NCBI GenBank assembly: GCA_028686135.1
Contig: JAQUCP010000005.1
Span: forward strand, 62,001-126,000
Reading direction: 5' to 3'
DNA length: 64,000 bases
From: UBA12481 sp012523435
Lineage (GTDB): Bacteria; Bacteroidota; Bacteroidia; Bacteroidales; UBA12481
A program made the translations under genes and the position numbers. Under the pieces are notes generated by a model. It was not told where the DNA came from and did not search any database. It worked only from the letters and a program-made list of their open reading frames with translations. Positions 1 through 8,380 of the stretch are shown piece after piece (the first letter of the stretch is position 1; every line of letters starts with the position of its first letter).

Positions 1-19
1 ATTGGTTGAACCATGATAC

Positions 20-811
20 ATGAGCTATAGCATTGGTTTTATCGGTGCTGGAAAAGTTGCTACGCTGTTAGCTCCCGCTTTTCAGTTGGCAGGTCACCGG
101 ATCGATCAGGTGATAAGCCGGTCTGCTATTTCCGCCGAAAGATTGGGCCACCAGCTCCACTGTCGAAACTCTAACCAGATTGCTGACCTGGATCTGGAGT
201 TAGAGATTCTGTTTCTTACTGTGCCGGATGAAGCTCTGCCTGAGCTGATTCATGACATCAGCCATTTTCGTGGTTTGGTGATTCACACCAGCGGATCCTT
301 CTCTCCGGCGCATTTTGCCTGCCAGAAGTATCCGTATGGCTATCTTTATCCACTTCAAACGTTTACCATTGGCCGGCAGGTCAATCTGAGCGAAATTCCG
401 GTGTTTATTGAGGGATCAGACCCGGCATCGGAAGGAATCATCAGGCAGCTGGCTATGTGTCTGACTGATAAGGTTTTTAAGATATCGCCAGAAGAGAAAT
501 TGCGACTGCATTTGGCAGCGGTTTGGGCCTGTAATTTTACGAATCACCTGCTGGCAATAGCGCTGAAGTTGATGGATGAGAAAGGTTTGCCGCGAGAATG
601 GTTATATCCGGTAATCCGGGAAACCTTTGAAAAAGCGCTTGCCCTTTCACCCGAGAGATCTCAAACAGGACCTGCTGTAAGGCAGGACGAAACCACCATC
701 AGAAGTCAACTACAACAATTATCTTCCAAGCCGGAATGGTTCGACTTGTACAGGCTTTTAAATCAATCGATTATAAGTATTGTTAAATCTAATAGTGCCG
801 GGGAGTTATGA
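20..811 (+). CDS. Rossmann-like/DUF2520 domain protein
   Basis: The protein has 263 residues. Residues 5-16 read GFIGAGKVATLL, a glycine-rich dinucleotide-binding turn of the Rossmann fold. The second half is helix-rich and matches the DUF2520 type, which resembles the C-terminal dimerisation half of pyrroline-5-carboxylate reductase and 6-phosphogluconate dehydrogenase families. A NAD(P)-dependent oxidoreductase role is therefore likely, but the substrate is unknown. ATG at 20 was chosen because the ATG at 13 is out of frame and closes after five codons. The stop overlaps the next start by four bases (ATGA), so it is probably translationally coupled to the KdsC-like gene. Promoter and upstream context lie outside the window. 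Confidence 0.85.
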   Translation: MSYSIGFIGAGKVATLLAPAFQLAGHRIDQVISRSAISAERLGHQLHCRNSNQIADLDLELEILFLTVPDEALPELIHDISHFRGLVIHTSGSFSPAHFACQKYPYGYLYPLQTFTIGRQVNLSEIPVFIEGSDPASEGIIRQLAMCLTDKVFKISPEEKLRLHLAAVWACNFTNHLLAIALKLMDEKGLPREWLYPVIRETFEKALALSPERSQTGPAVRQDETTIRSQLQQLSSKPEWFDLYRLLNQSIISIVKSNSAGEL

Positions 812-1317
812 ATTATTTCAAAGAAGAGCTGCGCCGCATTCGGGCTTTTGTTTTCGATGTTGATGGGGTTATTTCACCGAATGAGGTGGTTTTGCACCCT
901 TCGGGTGATATGATGAGGAAGGTTAGCACCCGTGATGGTTTTGCGATTCAGATGGCTTTAAAGAAAGGTTTTAAGGTTGCTATTATCACCGGAGCGCGTT
1001 CTGAGTCGATCCGGAAACGCTTTTCCGATTTGGGTGTCTCATCGGTTTATCTGGCTTCTGTTGATAAAGTGGCTGATTTGAAGGATTTTATGGACAAGGA
1101 GTCGGTTTTGCCTGATCAGATTTTGTATATGGGTGATGATTTGCCCGATTATGAAGTCATGAAGATGGTTGGAATACCAGCCTGTCCGAATGATGCAGTG
1201 CCTGATATTCAGGCGATTTCTCAATATATTTCTAATCTATCCGGTGGGGCTGGGTGTGTTCGGGACATCATTGAACAGGTGTTACGGGCGCAGGGGTACT
1301 GGCCTCTTTTGGGATAA
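808..1317 (+). CDS. KdsC-like HAD phosphatase (3-deoxy-manno-octulosonate 8-phosphate phosphatase family)
   Basis: A 169-residue cap-less HAD protein. The nucleophile motif is FDVDGV (Asp17, Asp19), the second HAD motif is ITGARS near residue 61, and the acidic metal motif is GDDLPD (Asp110, Asp111). Length and the VSTRDGF segment fit the tetrameric C0-type KdsC subfamily, which removes phosphate from KDO 8-phosphate in lipopolysaccharide core synthesis. No kdsA or kdsB is adjacent, so the substrate is assigned by family only. It overlaps the DUF2520 gene by 4 bases and lies 11 bases before maf, so the three form one short operon. Confidence 0.85.
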   Translation: MNYFKEELRRIRAFVFDVDGVISPNEVVLHPSGDMMRKVSTRDGFAIQMALKKGFKVAIITGARSESIRKRFSDLGVSSVYLASVDKVADLKDFMDKESVLPDQILYMGDDLPDYEVMKMVGIPACPNDAVPDIQAISQYISNLSGGAGCVRDIIEQVLRAQGYWPLLG

Positions 1318-1328
1318 TTGTTTAGACC

Positions 1329-1934
1329 ATGCAGAATTTTCTGAATCATTTAGCTCACTACAGGATCTGGTTAGCTTCGCGTTCGCCGCGCCGGCAGCAG
1401 CTTTTGAAGGATATGCACATTCCGTATCAGGTTTGGCTCAAGGAGGAGGCTGACGAGCGGTATCCTACCGGGATGACACCAATGGATGTGGCACAATTTT
1501 TAGCCAGGCAGAAGGCGCAACCTTTTCTTGCGGAGCTGTCTGAGGAAGATCTGTTAATTACGGCTGATACGATTGTGGTTTTGGATGATACGATCCTGGG
1601 TAAGCCGGTTGATCGCGAAGATGCGATACGGATTCTTTCGGCTTTGGCCGGACACACCCATGAGGTGATCACGGGGGTTGGTTTGTGGAGTAGGGAGCGG
1701 GAAGCGATTTTCCATGCCCGGACCCAGGTAAGTTTTGATGATCTATCTTTCAGTGAGATAGAAGAATACGTGGATGTTTGTCAGCCTTTTGACAAGGCTG
1801 GAGCTTATGGTATTCAGGAATGGATAGGGTTTGTGGGGATTCAGCGAATTGAGGGCTCTTTTTATAATGTTATGGGTTTACCCATTCATCTTTTGTACCG
1901 GGAGTTGCAAAAATTTACCAACTTTAAGGCATAA
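1329..1934 (+). CDS. maf: Maf-family nucleoside triphosphate pyrophosphatase
   Basis: A protein of 201 residues with the Maf N-terminal signature LASRSPRRQQLL and the catalytic ITADTIV segment. The family hydrolyses dTTP/UTP or modified nucleotides to monophosphate and pyrophosphate (house-cleaning role). The YhdE-like subgroup (dTTP/UTP) is the likely match, but this is by family resemblance. The length is normal. The start at 1329 is 11 bases after the KdsC-like stop. The stop codon lies inside a 14-base palindrome, ATAAAACGTTTTAT (1931-1944). Confidence 0.88.
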   Translation: MQNFLNHLAHYRIWLASRSPRRQQLLKDMHIPYQVWLKEEADERYPTGMTPMDVAQFLARQKAQPFLAELSEEDLLITADTIVVLDDTILGKPVDREDAIRILSALAGHTHEVITGVGLWSREREAIFHARTQVSFDDLSFSEIEEYVDVCQPFDKAGAYGIQEWIGFVGIQRIEGSFYNVMGLPIHLLYRELQKFTNFKA

Positions 1935-1944
1935 AACGTTTTAT
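1931..1944. other. Perfect 14-bp palindrome between maf and the S46 peptidase gene
   Basis: ATAAAACGTTTTAT overlaps the maf stop codon and ends one base before the peptidase ATG at 1946. It could be an operator, a weak intercistronic hairpin or chance in an AT-rich junction. Nothing in the sequence decides between these. Confidence 0.25.
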
Positions 1945-1945
1945 T

Positions 1946-4114
1946 ATGAATCAATTGAAAAAGACACTTACCTTGTTATTACTCCTGGTTTTGGCTACTG
2001 GGAGAATTCTGGTTGCCGAAGAGGGGATGTGGATTCCGCTGCTTCTTGAGAAGTATAAAATTGCCGATATGCAGAAGGCTGGTTTTAAGTTGACAGCTGA
2101 GGATATCTATTCGGTTAACCAGGCATCCATGAAGGATGCCATCGTCATCTTTGGCGGAGGATGTACCGGGGAGATGATTTCGGCCGAAGGGTTGTTGATC
2201 ACGAACCATCATTGCGGTTATGGTACTATTCAGCGCTTGAGTACGGTTGAGAACGACTATCTGACTAATGGTTTCTGGGCCATGTCGAGAGCCGAAGAGC
2301 TGCCGGCACCCGGATTGTCGGTCACGTTTTTGGTTCGCATCGAAGATGTCACCGAACGATGTCTGGCTGGGGTGAACGAGTCGATGAGTGCGGCGGAGCG
2401 AAATCGGGTTATCGGTGAGAATAGTCGAACGATTCAAAATGAGGCTACCCAGGGCAATGATTACACAGCCCGGATAGCTCCTTTTTTCTCTGGTAATCAG
2501 TATTTTCTATTTGTGTATGAGCTGTACCGGGATGTTAGGTTGGTAGGAGCGCCACCAAGTGCCATTGGTAAGTTTGGCGGAGAGACGGATAACTGGATTT
2601 GGCCTCGTCATACCGGGGATTTTTCGCTCTTCAGGGTTTATGCCGGACCCGACAACAAGCCGGCTGCTTATTCGCCTGATAATAAGCCTTATGTACCGAA
2701 GAAGCATTTCCCAATCTCCCTGAAAGGGGTTGAAAAGGGCGATTTCACCATGGTTTTCGGATATCCGGGACGCACGACTCAATATATTCCATCCTTTTCG
2801 ATTGAGGGTCAGGCTAATTACACCATACCTGCTTCGATTGATCTGCAGACCAAGAAGTTAGATATTATTATGGCTTCCATGGAGATCAGTCCGAAAATCA
2901 GACTACAGTATTCTGCCAAGAAATCAGGGATTGCCAATGGATGGAAGAAGAATCAGGGTGTACTGTTGGGGTTGAACCGGATCAAGGCCATTGATCGGAA
3001 AATAGAGTATGAGAAGCAATTTCAGGAGTGGGTTCAGCAAGATCCTGAAAGGGTAAAAAAGTACGGCACGTTGCTGGAGAATTATCGCAAGATTGCAGAA
3101 GCAGAGGTGCCATTTCAGATGGCGTCAGTTTATGCTCGTAATGCTGGAGCCGCGGCCGAGATCTTCAATTTTGCAGGACGGTTTTTATCCCTTTTGGATG
3201 CAGCTCAAAGCAAGAACCGGGAAGAGGTTGCTAGGCTTCAAGAGCGTTTGAAACCTATGATTGCCAGTCATTTCAAGGATTATCATGCTCCCACTGATCA
3301 GCAGATCCTGGCCTCACTGATGGAGGCCTATTCCAACGGAATTGAAGAAGCCTATCAGCCCAAGTTGCTGCCGGAAATCCGCGAGCAATTCAAGGGAGAT
3401 TTTGCAGCCTATGCGGCGATGGTTTTTGATAAGTCGGTCTTTGCCAGCGAAGAGTCTACAACCCGGATGTTGGAAACGATCTCAGTATCGAAAGCAAAAA
3501 AATTGAGAAAAGATCCTGCAATTCAGATGTTTATGAGTCTTAGTGAACTCCAGCGAGAGGTCATTAGTCCAGGTTTGATCCCGGCGCAAAGGCAGCTTCC
3601 GGAGTTGCAGCGATTATACATGGCAGCACAGATGGAGATGGAGCCTGAGCGGTTATTTTACCCTGATGCCAATTCCACGATCAGGGTCACCTTTGGACAG
3701 GTTTCCGACTACGCCCCGATGGATGGTGTTAAGTATCATCACCTGACCACCCTTGAGGGCATTATTGAAAAGGACAACCCTGATATTTACGACTATCGGG
3801 TACCCGAGAAATTAAAAGAGCTGTATCGTACTAAGGATTACGGGGATTATGCGACTAGGGAGGGGCAGATTCCTGTCTGTTTCATTGCCTCGAACCATAC
3901 CTCGGGAGGGAACTCTGGGAGTCCGGTAGTGAATGCTGATGGGCATTTAATCGGGGTAAATTTCGATCGTAACTGGCAGGGCACCATGAGCGACATCATG
4001 TATGATCCGGATCTCTGCCGTAATATCAGTTTAGATATTCGTTATGCTCTCTTTATTATCGACCGATTTGCCGGGGCCAAGCATATCATTGAGGAGTTGG
4101 ATCTGGTCAGGTAG
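1946..4114 (+). CDS. S46-family dipeptidyl-peptidase, DPP11-like (Asp/Glu-specific)
   Basis: A secreted 722-residue serine peptidase with a hydrophobic signal peptide (residues about 5-24, ending near LVAEEG). The catalytic triad regions are visible: NHHCGYG (His88/89), PRHTGDFS with the Asp, and GGNSGSP with Ser657. The family removes dipeptides from oligopeptide N-termini in the periplasm. In DPP11 an Arg 18 residues after the catalytic Ser sets acidic P1 specificity, whereas DPP7 has Gly there. Here the residue at Ser+18 is Arg675 (VNFDRNW), so Asp/Glu specificity is inferred. The length fits the family (about 700-720). A terminator follows, so it is probably the last gene of its transcript. 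It fits a peptide-fermenting lifestyle. Confidence 0.92.
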   Translation: MNQLKKTLTLLLLLVLATGRILVAEEGMWIPLLLEKYKIADMQKAGFKLTAEDIYSVNQASMKDAIVIFGGGCTGEMISAEGLLITNHHCGYGTIQRLSTVENDYLTNGFWAMSRAEELPAPGLSVTFLVRIEDVTERCLAGVNESMSAAERNRVIGENSRTIQNEATQGNDYTARIAPFFSGNQYFLFVYELYRDVRLVGAPPSAIGKFGGETDNWIWPRHTGDFSLFRVYAGPDNKPAAYSPDNKPYVPKKHFPISLKGVEKGDFTMVFGYPGRTTQYIPSFSIEGQANYTIPASIDLQTKKLDIIMASMEISPKIRLQYSAKKSGIANGWKKNQGVLLGLNRIKAIDRKIEYEKQFQEWVQQDPERVKKYGTLLENYRKIAEAEVPFQMASVYARNAGAAAEIFNFAGRFLSLLDAAQSKNREEVARLQERLKPMIASHFKDYHAPTDQQILASLMEAYSNGIEEAYQPKLLPEIREQFKGDFAAYAAMVFDKSVFASEESTTRMLETISVSKAKKLRKDPAIQMFMSLSELQREVISPGLIPAQRQLPELQRLYMAAQMEMEPERLFYPDANSTIRVTFGQVSDYAPMDGVKYHHLTTLEGIIEKDNPDIYDYRVPEKLKELYRTKDYGDYATREGQIPVCFIASNHTSGGNSGSPVVNADGHLIGVNFDRNWQGTMSDIMYDPDLCRNISLDIRYALFIIDRFAGAKHIIEELDLVR

Positions 4115-4134
4115 AATTATATCGAATTAATCAG

Positions 4135-4162
4135 AAGGGCGGGTGAGAATCCGCCCTTTTTA
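4135..4162 (+). terminator. Rho-independent terminator after the S46 peptidase
   Basis: The stem AAGGGCGG (4135-4142) pairs with CCGCCCTT (4151-4158) across an 8-base loop, and is followed by more T residues. It separates the peptidase gene from the hydrogenase island. Confidence 0.85.
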
Positions 4163-4256
4163 GTTTGGAGCTATCTGTTGGCGCAGCGCGACCAATTACA
4201 AACATGACTTTTGTCATGAATTGGGCTAATAATAATCATTTTTCTTCTGTTTTATC

Positions 4257-4272
4257 TGTTATTCCTTTAACA
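4257..4272. promoter_or_regulatory. Rex-like operator upstream of the hydCBA-like operon
   Basis: TGTTA-N6-TAACA is a perfect 5+5 inverted repeat with spacer TTCCTT, 62 bases before the first start codon at 4335. It lacks only the outer T/A pair of the full consensus TTGTTA-N6-TAACAA. Three further copies occur in the window, and a rex gene is at 27462. No clear TTTG/TANNTTTG promoter was found here. Confidence 0.65.
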
Positions 4273-4334
4273 TAGCTTATTGCTCCGTTCAGTCAATCAA
4301 TTTATTAACCAAAATCGCATTAAGGAGACAGGAA

Positions 4335-4808
4335 ATGTTAGATGTGCAAAAGATTATCGAAGACGTAACCCAGGTTTACGGGAAAAGCAGGACTGCTCTG
4401 ATGCCCATTCTTCAAGCGGTTGTCAAGGAGCGGAATTATCTGGAAGACAAGGAGATGATTGCTGTTGCTAAAGCCTTAGACCTTTCACCGGCCGAGGTTT
4501 TTGGAACAGCCAGCTTCTACACGTTTCTGGATACCGTTCCCAGAGGCAAGTACTGTATCAGGGTTTGTAAAACCATCTCCTGCCACATGGCGGGTAAGGA
4601 TGAGATCATTAAAGCGTTGGAGGATACCCTCCGGATCAAAGTGGGGGAGACCACCGTTGACAAGCAGTTTACGCTGATGACTGCCAATTGTCTGGGTTGG
4701 TGTCACAAGGGACCGGTTATGCTGATCAATGATGAGGTTTACCCGGAATTAACCCCTCAGCGTGCCATTGAGATTGTGAATGGATACCGCCGCGAAAACG
4801 CAGGGTAG
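4335..4808 (+). CDS. hydC: NuoE-like [2Fe-2S] subunit of NADH-dependent [FeFe]-hydrogenase
   Basis: A thioredoxin-like ferredoxin subunit of 157 residues. The four cluster ligands are in VCKTISC (C-x4-C) and NCLGWC (C-x3-C), the NuoE/HydC pattern. The preceding helical part (LMPILQAVVKE, LSPAEVFGTASFYTF) is the usual NuoE N-terminal bundle. It passes electrons between the flavin subunit and the hydrogenase subunit in the cytoplasm. AAGGAG at 4322-4327 supports the ATG at 4335. It is the first gene of a three-gene operon with a NuoF-like protein and HydA. These are not complex I genes, because no other nuo genes are present and each NuoE/NuoF pair here sits next to a hydrogenase gene. Confidence 0.9.
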   Translation: MLDVQKIIEDVTQVYGKSRTALMPILQAVVKERNYLEDKEMIAVAKALDLSPAEVFGTASFYTFLDTVPRGKYCIRVCKTISCHMAGKDEIIKALEDTLRIKVGETTVDKQFTLMTANCLGWCHKGPVMLINDEVYPELTPQRAIEIVNGYRRENAG

Positions 4809-4861
4809 AGTACGTGAATTTTAATGATTCTTAAAACTTGAACGCTAAACGATTATTGACA

Positions 4862-6034
4862 ATGGAAATTGAAAACACTAGACCAAAGCGGGTTGACTTT
4901 ATCTTTAACAAGGAAGGGATAGATCCGCTGAAAGTTGTCGAAAAGACGATACAACGGAATCCGGATGATATTATCCTGGATATGATCGATTCGGGGTTGA
5001 AGGGTCGCGGCGGTGCCGGGTTCCCAACTGGCTTGAAGTGGAAGTTCACCAAGAATGAGGATAGCCCGGTTAAGTATGTGATTTGTAATGCAGACGAGGG
5101 TGAGCCTGGTACTTTTAAGGATCGTGAGATTCTGGACCAAGTTCCCGAGAAGGTCTTTTCGGGGCTTTCGATTTGCGGTTATACCGTGGGAGCTAGAGAA
5201 GGGTTTATTTATTTGAGAGGAGAGTACAATTTTCTGCTTAAATCTCTGAATGAAAAGCTGAAACGATTCAATGACGGCCTGAAAAAGATGGGCCTCGATT
5301 TCACCATCCAGATGCGCTCGGGTTCTGGTGCCTATATCTGTGGCGAAGAAAGTGCACTGTTTGAGTCGATGGAAGGCTATCGTGGCGAGCCACGTAATAA
5401 GCCTCCCTATCCGACAGTTGCTGGGTATTTAGGCAAGCCTACCGCAATCAATAACGTGGAAACCTTGGTGTATGCCTGCATGATCTGTCAGTTTGGGCCG
5501 GAAAAATTCAGGGAAATAGGTACACGTGACTCGCGCGGATCAAAGGTTTTTTCGGTATCGGGTGATACTCCGAAAGCTGGTATTCATGAGCTTGAGCTCG
5601 GAATGACAGTCCAGCAGTTCGTCGAAGAGTTCGGCGATGGCGATACAAAAGCAGTTCAGGTTGGAGGTGCCTCTGGTGGCTGTGTTCCCAGGAAAAACTT
5701 CAAGGACACCATCATCGGCTATGAAGGAATCCCCACGGGTGGTTCCATGATGCTTTTCAATAGCAGTCGCTCGATGTATAACGTGCTTCATGACTATCTA
5801 GAGTTCTTTACCGAAGAATCATGCGGCCAATGTACCCCTTGTCGAGTTGGCTGTCAGCAGCTCCTTAAGGGCATCGAAGCCGTCAAGCGTGGTGAACGCC
5901 CACCAGCCTATCTCGAAGATCTGAAAAAGTTGGCTGCCACCATGAAGCTCTCAGCCAAATGCGGATTGGGACAATCAGTTGCCAATCCGTTTGTTTCGAT
6001 TGTGAATAACTTCCGTGAAGAGATCATTTACTAA
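4862..6034 (+). CDS. hydB: Short NuoF-like flavin/NADH subunit of [FeFe]-hydrogenase
   Basis: A diaphorase subunit with the FMN/NADH motifs GRGGAGFPTGLKW, NADEGEPGTFKDR and GAYICGEESAL, and the [4Fe-4S] site CGQCTPCRVGC followed by KCGLGQ. It oxidises or reduces NAD(H) and feeds the HydA subunit. It has about 390 residues because it lacks both the N-terminal thioredoxin-like [2Fe-2S] domain and the C-terminal 2x[4Fe-4S] domain seen in the paralogues at 12183 and 20250. The ATG at 4862 is preferred to the in-frame TTG at 4838, since the conserved sequence begins soon after and neither start has a clear ribosome site. Gene order is hydC, hydB, hydA. Confidence 0.9.
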   Translation: MEIENTRPKRVDFIFNKEGIDPLKVVEKTIQRNPDDIILDMIDSGLKGRGGAGFPTGLKWKFTKNEDSPVKYVICNADEGEPGTFKDREILDQVPEKVFSGLSICGYTVGAREGFIYLRGEYNFLLKSLNEKLKRFNDGLKKMGLDFTIQMRSGSGAYICGEESALFESMEGYRGEPRNKPPYPTVAGYLGKPTAINNVETLVYACMICQFGPEKFREIGTRDSRGSKVFSVSGDTPKAGIHELELGMTVQQFVEEFGDGDTKAVQVGGASGGCVPRKNFKDTIIGYEGIPTGGSMMLFNSSRSMYNVLHDYLEFFTEESCGQCTPCRVGCQQLLKGIEAVKRGERPPAYLEDLKKLAATMKLSAKCGLGQSVANPFVSIVNNFREEIIY

Positions 6035-6049
6035 GAAAATTTCAGGACT

Positions 6050-7843
6050 ATGAATAAGTTTTCAGTCAATTTAACGATAAACGATATTCCGGTTACCGTT
6101 CCGGAAGGAACCACTATCCTTGAGGCCGCTAAAAAGCTGGATTTCAGGATTCCAACCCTCTGTTATCACGAGGATCTTTGTGTTGCCGGGAACTGCCGGG
6201 TGTGCGTTGTAGAACAGGTAGGAGCCAAAGCACTGGTTGCCGCCTGCGCCACTCCGGTCGCCGAGGGAATGTGCATTCACACCAACAGCGCAACAGTCAG
6301 AACTGCCAGGAAAACCATCATTCAGCTTTTGCTTTCGGAGCATAACGCTGATTGTACCAAGTGCTACAAGAATGGCAATTGCGAACTGCAGAATCTTGCC
6401 CATGAATACCGCGTTGGTGAGCATGTGTTCATCGATTTGATCAATGAACGTCGCCTTACTATCGATGATCTTTCTCCATCAATCATCAAAGATGACAGCA
6501 AATGTATCCGCTGCCAACGATGTGTCAGAACTTGTCACGATATTCAGGGTGTTTCTGCATTGGCGGTTGCATACAAGGGCGATCATCAGAAGATCTCAAC
6601 TTTCCTGGATCATCCTCTGGTTGAGGTGGTTTGTACCAACTGCGGACAGTGTATCAACCGTTGCCCCGTGGGAGCTTTGGTGGAAAAGACCAATATCGAA
6701 GAGGTTTGGGATGCCATCAATGATCCAACCAAACATGTTGTTGTTCAGACGGCTCCGGCTGTCAGGGTTGCTATCGGTGAGGAACTGGGTTATGATCCGG
6801 GTGAACGGCTGACCGGGAAAATGGTAACAGCCTTGAGACGGTTAGGTTTTAATTCGGTTTTGGATACCGATTTTACGGCCGACCTGACCATCCTGGAAGA
6901 GGGTACCGAACTGCTGACCAGGCTCAAAAAGGTCTTGGTAGATAAAGATGAGACCGTTGCCCTGCCGATGACTACCTCCTGCTCACCAGGATGGGTTAAA
7001 TTCATTGAGCACACCTTTCCGGAGTTTCTGCCAAACGTCTCTACCTGCAAGTCTCCGCAACAGATGTTCGGTGCTTTAGCTAAGACTTACTATGCCACTA
7101 AGAAAGGCCTTAAGGCTCAAGATGTTTGTGTGGTTTCGATCATGCCCTGTACTGCCAAGAAGTACGAGGCTAACCGCCCGGAAATGCGTTCCAGTGGCTA
7201 TAAGGATGTTGATTATGTATTGACAACCAGAGAGTTGGGGACGATGATTAAACAAGCCGGGATCAATTTCCGGAACCTGGAAGAATCGCATTATGATAGT
7301 TTGATGGGTGATTCGACCGGTGCTGGAGTCATTTTTGGAGCCACAGGTGGTGTAATGGAAGCTGCTCTCCGGACGGTTTATGAAATTGTCACCGGCCGGG
7401 AAGTCCCGTTTAAAAACCTGAACATTCTACCGGTAAGGGGCATCGAAGGTGTTCGCGAAGCTACGATTAAAATCGAAGGCTGCCAGCCTGAATGGGGCTT
7501 CCTCGAAGGAGTAGAAGTGTCCTGCGCGGTAGCCCATAGCCTGGCTAATGCCAAAAAGCTGATGGAGGCTGTGAAGGCGGGTCTGGTGAATTACCACTTC
7601 ATTGAAATCATGGCTTGCCCGGGTGGGTGCCTTGGAGGTGGCGGTCAGCCGATCCCAACTAGCGCCGAAATCCGCAACAAGAGATCTCAGGCTATTTACA
7701 ATGAGGATGCAGGTCTGCCTCTAAGGAAATCTCATGATAACCCGGAAGTCAAAATTCTTTATGAAGAATTCCTGGGCGCTCCTAACAGCCATAAAGCCCA
7801 TACCCTGCTGCATACCCACTACACGCCAAGAAAGCGGTATTAA
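6050..7843 (+). CDS. hydA: [FeFe]-hydrogenase catalytic subunit HydA (TSCSP variant)
   Basis: A 597-residue cytoplasmic hydrogenase. In order it has an N-terminal [2Fe-2S] domain (LCYHEDLC, NCRVC), the His-Cys [4Fe-4S] segment (HNADCTKCYKNGNC), two [4Fe-4S] motifs (CIRCQRCVRTC, CTNCGQCINRC), and the H-domain. The H-cluster motifs are L1 TSCSPGW (308-315 region), L2 MPCTAKKYE (Cys367) and L3 EIMACPGGCLGGGGQP (Cys523, Cys527). Compared with the usual TSCCP, the second Cys of L1 is Ser312; the paralogue at 13990 has TSCCP. It should interconvert H2 and protons with electrons from the HydB/HydC diaphorase. Whether it also uses ferredoxin (bifurcation) cannot be read from sequence. It is the last gene of its operon and is followed by a strong terminator. 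Confidence 0.93.
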   Translation: MNKFSVNLTINDIPVTVPEGTTILEAAKKLDFRIPTLCYHEDLCVAGNCRVCVVEQVGAKALVAACATPVAEGMCIHTNSATVRTARKTIIQLLLSEHNADCTKCYKNGNCELQNLAHEYRVGEHVFIDLINERRLTIDDLSPSIIKDDSKCIRCQRCVRTCHDIQGVSALAVAYKGDHQKISTFLDHPLVEVVCTNCGQCINRCPVGALVEKTNIEEVWDAINDPTKHVVVQTAPAVRVAIGEELGYDPGERLTGKMVTALRRLGFNSVLDTDFTADLTILEEGTELLTRLKKVLVDKDETVALPMTTSCSPGWVKFIEHTFPEFLPNVSTCKSPQQMFGALAKTYYATKKGLKAQDVCVVSIMPCTAKKYEANRPEMRSSGYKDVDYVLTTRELGTMIKQAGINFRNLEESHYDSLMGDSTGAGVIFGATGGVMEAALRTVYEIVTGREVPFKNLNILPVRGIEGVREATIKIEGCQPEWGFLEGVEVSCAVAHSLANAKKLMEAVKAGLVNYHFIEIMACPGGCLGGGGQPIPTSAEIRNKRSQAIYNEDAGLPLRKSHDNPEVKILYEEFLGAPNSHKAHTLLHTHYTPRKRY

Positions 7844-7870
7844 TAGTTGACAATCAGTAAACTGAATGAA

Positions 7871-7905
7871 ATGAGGGCTGCCCTGATGGGAAGCCCTCAT
7901 TTTTT
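7871..7905 (+). terminator. Rho-independent terminator after hydA
   Basis: The perfect 9-bp stem ATGAGGGCT (7871-7879) and AGCCCTCAT (7892-7900) is followed by TTTTT. It ends the hydCBA-like operon. Confidence 0.92.
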
Positions 7906-7924
7906 CAAAACCTAATATTGATCA

Positions 7925-7955
7925 TTTGTTACTTCGCAAAACACTATTATATTTG
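7925..7955 (+). promoter_or_regulatory. Consensus Bacteroidota promoter of the ten-gene hydrogenase operon
   Basis: TTTG (7925-7928), exactly 19 bases, then TATATTTG (7948-7955) gives an exact match to the Bacteroidota primary-sigma consensus TTTG-N19-TANNTTTG. A Rex operator begins 17 bases downstream, near the expected start of transcription. Confidence 0.85.
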
Positions 7956-7972
7956 CTGTGAAAAAAATAACA

Positions 7973-7990
7973 TTGTTAGAGGAATAACAA
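7973..7990. promoter_or_regulatory. Rex operator of the ten-gene hydrogenase operon
   Basis: TTGTTA-GAGGAA-TAACAA is a full match to the Rex consensus TTGTTA-N6-TAACAA. It lies 18 bases after the -7 element and 46 bases before the start codon at 8036, a position suited to blocking initiation or early elongation when NADH is low. Confidence 0.8.
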
Positions 7991-8035
7991 ATAAGGTTTA
8001 TCCAAATCTAACAGGTTACTAAAAAGGAAGTTGAA

Positions 8036-8380
8036 ATGACCATTGAGGAAATTATTCGTGTAACCCAAGGGACCCTGGTTTGCGGGAAAGCGCACTTGCC
8101 GGATGAGGTTGACCGGGCATTCTGTTCGGATCTGATGAGTGATGTTTTGACTCTTGGATGCTCAGATATCCTCCTGATTACGGGGTTGGCCAATGTGCAG
8201 GCTATCCGGACTGCAGAAATGGCTGATATCAGGTATATCCTCATGGTGAGGGATAAAGAAGTAACTGAAGAGATGATTAGGTTGGTAAAAGAAAATGATA
8301 TGGTTTTGATTAAGACCTCATTTTCGATGTTTAAATCAGCAGGCATTCTCTATGAATCCGGATTGAAACCGGTGTACTAA
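8036..8380 (+). CDS. DRTGG-domain protein
   Basis: A 114-residue protein resembling a stand-alone DRTGG domain (VDRAFCSDLMSDVL, then an alternating alpha/beta pattern). DRTGG domains occur as regulatory modules next to CBS or phosphotransacetylase domains, and their ligand is generally unknown. Here it heads an operon containing a GHKL ATPase, a sensory H-cluster-like protein and a full hydrogenase. A second DRTGG protein is at 10147. The start ATG at 8036 has AAAGGAAG just upstream. The stop overlaps the next start by one base (TAATG), so translation is coupled. Its role in hydrogenase regulation is inferred only from position. Confidence 0.8.
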   Translation: MTIEEIIRVTQGTLVCGKAHLPDEVDRAFCSDLMSDVLTLGCSDILLITGLANVQAIRTAEMADIRYILMVRDKEVTEEMIRLVKENDMVLIKTSFSMFKSAGILYESGLKPVY

